A DNA stretch of 64,000 nt from Gyromitra esculenta (Eukaryota > Ascomycota > Pezizomycetes > Pezizales > Discinaceae): the NCBI GenBank assembly GCA_038503075.1, contig JBCAML010000017.1, positions 1,426,001-1,490,000 on the forward strand, given 5' to 3'. The translations under genes and the position numbers were made by a program. Below, piece by piece: positions 61,226-64,000 of the stretch (within the stretch, counting starts at the first letter, position 1; the number at the start of each line of letters is the position of its first letter). The notes under the pieces are model-generated. The model did no database searches, had not been told where the DNA came from, and saw only the letters and a list, made by a program, of their open reading frames with translations.

Positions 61226-62179
61226 TTAATGTAATATAGAGTGATGTTCGTGTATCTGACCGCTGTGCGCTCATGTCCACAAACTCTTTTGTAATTTGGG
61301 AGTTTTTAGTCATAAGTGTTTTCTCAATAGCTTTGTAGCGATCTTTTATCTTGTCATGTAAATAATTGAATTTTTATTAATCCTTATGGTATTTTTGATC
61401 GTCAAATATATGATGTAACAGTAGAGTGTCTCCTGTTCTAGGCACCTAGCGACACTACAAAGTAATCACCGCACCCGAGGATACAACAATATATTTTCGC
61501 TTTGCTAGCTATCATACGGGCTGGGGTAAATTAATTTTAAAGGAAAAATCGTATGATATGGGTTGAACATTTTACTGATCATGCTGCAGACCTTAAGAGT
61601 GGTAGGCTGAGGTAGTGGAGGTAGGTTTTTGCTCTTGCGACGGGGTATTTCTCACAACTCGTAAGAGTTCTAGTTTTTTCTGCCTCCAATCTTGTATTTG
61701 ATTTTTCCCCTGCAGTTGCTCTTTGCATTGAACTTCAATTTACCAAAGCTTGTTGCAAGTCAGAAACAGACTATGACAGACTGCGACAGGCATTATAATT
61801 TTTGTTTGTGGAGGAGAGGACGGAAGAGGGAGTGGTGTGTCATTTTGGCTTTTATATTTTATGTTTTTTTTGCGAGTGTTAGTTAGCTTTTTGGACTTTA
61901 AGAGTACCATACCTTCGGGCTGAATGTACCTAACGAATAAACAACGACTGCAACGACTGCAACAGGTAGGCTTGTTGGCACCACATATGAAGCCATTGAA
62001 TGAAGGGTGGAAACAAGATATGCCCACCAATACAGGGAGAATGAAAAGGAAAAAAGTACCCATCTATAGGATAGAGCTGAGGAGTAAAGAAAGGTGGAGA
62101 AATGGAGCCTGATAAGGATGGTCGAGATGTTAAGGCAGAAAACCAAGCCAGATATACCTATACTTGCATCCCCCCCCAG
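61226..62179. other. intergenic with possible 5' exons of the AT-hook gene
   Basis: The plus-strand frame 61924-62112 (MYLTNKQRLQRLQQVGLLAP..., Lys/Arg-rich) looks coding and may be an upstream exon of the next feature, but no splice pairing fits the phase. The rest shows nothing. Confidence 0.35.
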
Positions 62180-62449
62180 TTTGGATAAAGGAGTGGCAGG
62201 ATTCATTCAGCAAAGGAAACACGAGAAAAGCAGGTATTTTTGAATCATGAGGGCAATAACACTTAAGTTAGTATTGGGAGTTTTGTGGATGCCATCAAGG
62301 AAATCCAGTCGAAAAAGCAGTTGACTATTCCATCAAGTCATGTTGTGTCTATTCGGACTAGGGAAAGAGGCAGGCCAAGGGTCAGAAAGGTTAACCAACC
62401 GGAAATTAGGAATTTGGAGAAAAAGAGCAAGCGTGCAAAGCCGGTATAG
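62180..62449 (+). CDS. 3' exons of an AT-hook-containing protein (partial or decayed)
   Basis: Two segments fit together: 62180-62233 (acceptor cccccccag; LDKGVAGFIQQRKHEKS) and 62281-62449 (47-nt intron GTATTT..GGGAG). The join gives S-FVDAIKEIQSKKQLTIP and then SIRTRERGRPRVRKVNQPEI up to a TAG. RGRP is the core of an AT-hook that binds the minor groove of AT-rich DNA. The 5' part is missing or unresolved. It could be a chromatin protein gene or the tail of a transposase. Confidence 0.4.
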
Positions 62450-62907
62450 TCAGTTCTAAGCCTAAATTCTTAGATCAGAGATTGGTACAGTAGTATGTAT
62501 AATTATAACATCACCTGAGTTATTCGCAAGAGCTCATTAAAAGTTTCAAGCCGCAATTTTGTTTTAATAGCCAACCTTACTATTGAGGAGCACTTGGCCT
62601 GAGTCGGTGAGTTATAGAGTCGCCGAGCGGGGTTTTAAAAGATTTGGATGTTTGGGTGTCGGGGCTTTCCTATCGATAGGACTGCTGCATTGTCAGCTTT
62701 CGCCCGCATCTCACTCTCGAGGTTTTACTCCAGCGGGCAACAAGCAAGTATCATTCCGCTGCTGTACATGATCCACGCCTTATCGAAGGAGAACTTAAGC
62801 AATCAACTCCGGGTATCGTAGCTACCAAAAGTATCCAAATCAAAAGCCATATATATACATCAAAACGAGCGAGCCTCCTTGCTATATTCAACCAGCCTCA
62901 CCATTCA
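62450..62907. other. intergenic
   Basis: No supported feature. The part next to 62908 should hold the 3' UTR of the minus-strand gene. Confidence 0.4.
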
Positions 62908-64000
62908 TTATATAACCCTTGGTGCTGCCATGTAAATTTCATCAAATCTTTCGATCGCTGCCACTGGCATCTTCTCCTCTTCCTTCCTATCCCATTTGAA
63001 CGCGTCCTCCCAAGCCTCTACAAGGCCGAGTAGGTCCCCTTGACCCCATGTTGTCTTCACCTCACTCCATGCTTGTTCTGGTGATGGCCCAGACTTGAAC
63101 GTTGGCTGCTGCGTTACCGGTATTTCAGGTGTGTGTGCCGTGTAGTTATTTTCGAACACTGATTGCTTCATGGCTTCTGCAGCCTTGAATCGCTTTGGTG
63201 GTAGAAGGTCCCAGGTTGCAAGTGGCGCGAGAGCAAGCACGCCGGTCATTAGTTCAATGGTAGGAGAGTCGCCGGAAAGGAGTGTGGAGATGTTGTTGCC
63301 GCTTACTGCGGGATCTTCAGCCTCAGAGTCTGTGAAGTATTAGTGTATCGGCTCCGAGGCGTGGAATTTTCGGATAGGGAAGGCTTACATGGACCCCAGA
63401 CTGAAGTGGGGAGATTGCTCGTTACTTTCTGCAGACGAAACTTGCCAACCGGCACATCTTTCCCGCCCTGCTTCGCAATAATATTGATATTCAAAGTAGA
63501 ATCTATCGAATTGACATGCATCGGCTTGAGAGAAATACTGTTGTTCTTGAATGCTACTGCAGGCAGACCTGGTTCCCCATATGTTACCTCACTAAATGCG
63601 ACCTTACTCTGAACTCTGAACGCGAATGGTCCAGCTCTAACAACCCACGGCAAATTGCTGCTCCCTTTTGTATTCGCATCCACCTTACTGGGCACGGCTC
63701 CGGATTCCAACAAATGCATTAGTTGCGGCTTATCCGATTGTGGAGCATCGGCAAGACTTTGATCCAAAAGCTTGACGAATTCGCTCCACCCTAACGCTGT
63801 AGGCCTATTTTTGCCAGGACCAAAGTGGCACGAGAATCCAAACATGCAGAAGTCAACATGTAATGTTCCGGAAAATGGTGGCCCTTCGATTTCTAGCACC
63901 GCAGAGAGATCAAGTGATATGTGAACGGTCAACAACCAGAGATCCTTAGTGTAGCTTATGTTGACGCTCACGCCAACCTCGCCGGTGAAGTAGAATGGAT
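62908..64000 (-). CDS. DUF6603-domain protein, C-terminal part (5' end beyond the window)
   Basis: The upstream exon enters at 64000 and ends at 63389. A 59-nt intron (GTAAGC..TTCACAG) follows, then the last exon 63329-62908 with TAG. The visible ~343 residues begin PFYFTGEVGVSVNISY, followed by SLDLSAVLEIEGPPFSGTLH and VDFCMFGFSCHFG, the beta-rich hallmark of DUF6603 proteins. A linker and a C-terminal helical part (EQAWSEVKTTWGQGDLLGLV; EERMPVAAI-like end) follow. Full-length members exceed 1000 residues, so most of the gene lies to the right. The function of the domain is not established. Confidence 0.85.

Overview
The window is nuclear DNA of a filamentous ascomycete (Pezizomycotina). Evidence: short introns (about 47-180 nt, a few longer) with GT..AG ends and CTAAC-like branch points, a Zn(II)2Cys6 transcription factor, an N-out cysteine-rich membrane sensor, a LaeA-type methyltransferase, a fungal GH25 lysozyme and a DUF6603 protein. 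I cannot fix the class. Gene density is low: about a dozen well-supported genes lie between long AT-rich or microsatellite-rich stretches that hold transposon remnants.

Layout. 1-5305: two diverged tandem copies of a ~450-bp repeat whose hairpins are conserved through compensatory changes, one TIR element, otherwise no gene. 5306-9002 (+): GH2 beta-galactosidase. 9003-16292: gene desert with two more TIR elements of the same family and a degenerate repeat cluster. 16293-17886 (-): cysteine-rich single-pass sensor-like protein. 17887-23099: gene-poor. 23100-24054 (+): hemerythrin-like protein, tail to tail with a ten-exon LaeA-like methyltransferase (24458-26637, -). 26.7-31.4 kb: microsatellite-rich, with an unidentified multi-exon gene (27701-29249, -) and a TA-flanked mariner-like MITE. 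32807-33148 (-): small cysteine-rich ORF. 37.1-37.4 kb: 75-bp codon-length tandem repeat. 39971-40689 (-): F-box protein. 41189-41623 (+): possible secreted protein. 42542-45192 (+): Zn2Cys6 regulator. 46119-47176 (+): YeeE/YedE sulfur-compound transporter. 47.2-54.8 kb: decayed region with a frameshifted serine carboxypeptidase (S10) pseudogene, a small two-exon gene and tRNA-Arg(CCU). 54852-55736 (+): GH25 lysozyme. 56109-56740 (+): unknown coiled-coil protein. 58034-59246 (+): DUF92/TMEM19 membrane protein. 60692-61225 (+): unknown 177-aa protein. 62180-62449 (+): AT-hook-containing 3' exons. 62908-64000 (-): 3' part of a DUF6603 protein cut by the window edge.

There is no operon-like arrangement. 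The genes look like independent accessory or housekeeping functions: lactose/galactoside use, cell-surface sensing, a diiron hemerythrin fold, secondary-metabolism-type methylation, transcriptional control next to a sulfur-compound transporter, and a secreted muramidase. Exon models were built by hand from splice signals and reading phase. Every multi-exon model given at confidence 0.75 or higher keeps one open frame across all its junctions.

The least ordinary signals are the covarying hairpin repeat at the left edge, the three-copy TIR family, the microexons that cut the SAM-binding motif of the methyltransferase, and the unidentified gene at 27.7-29.2 kb.
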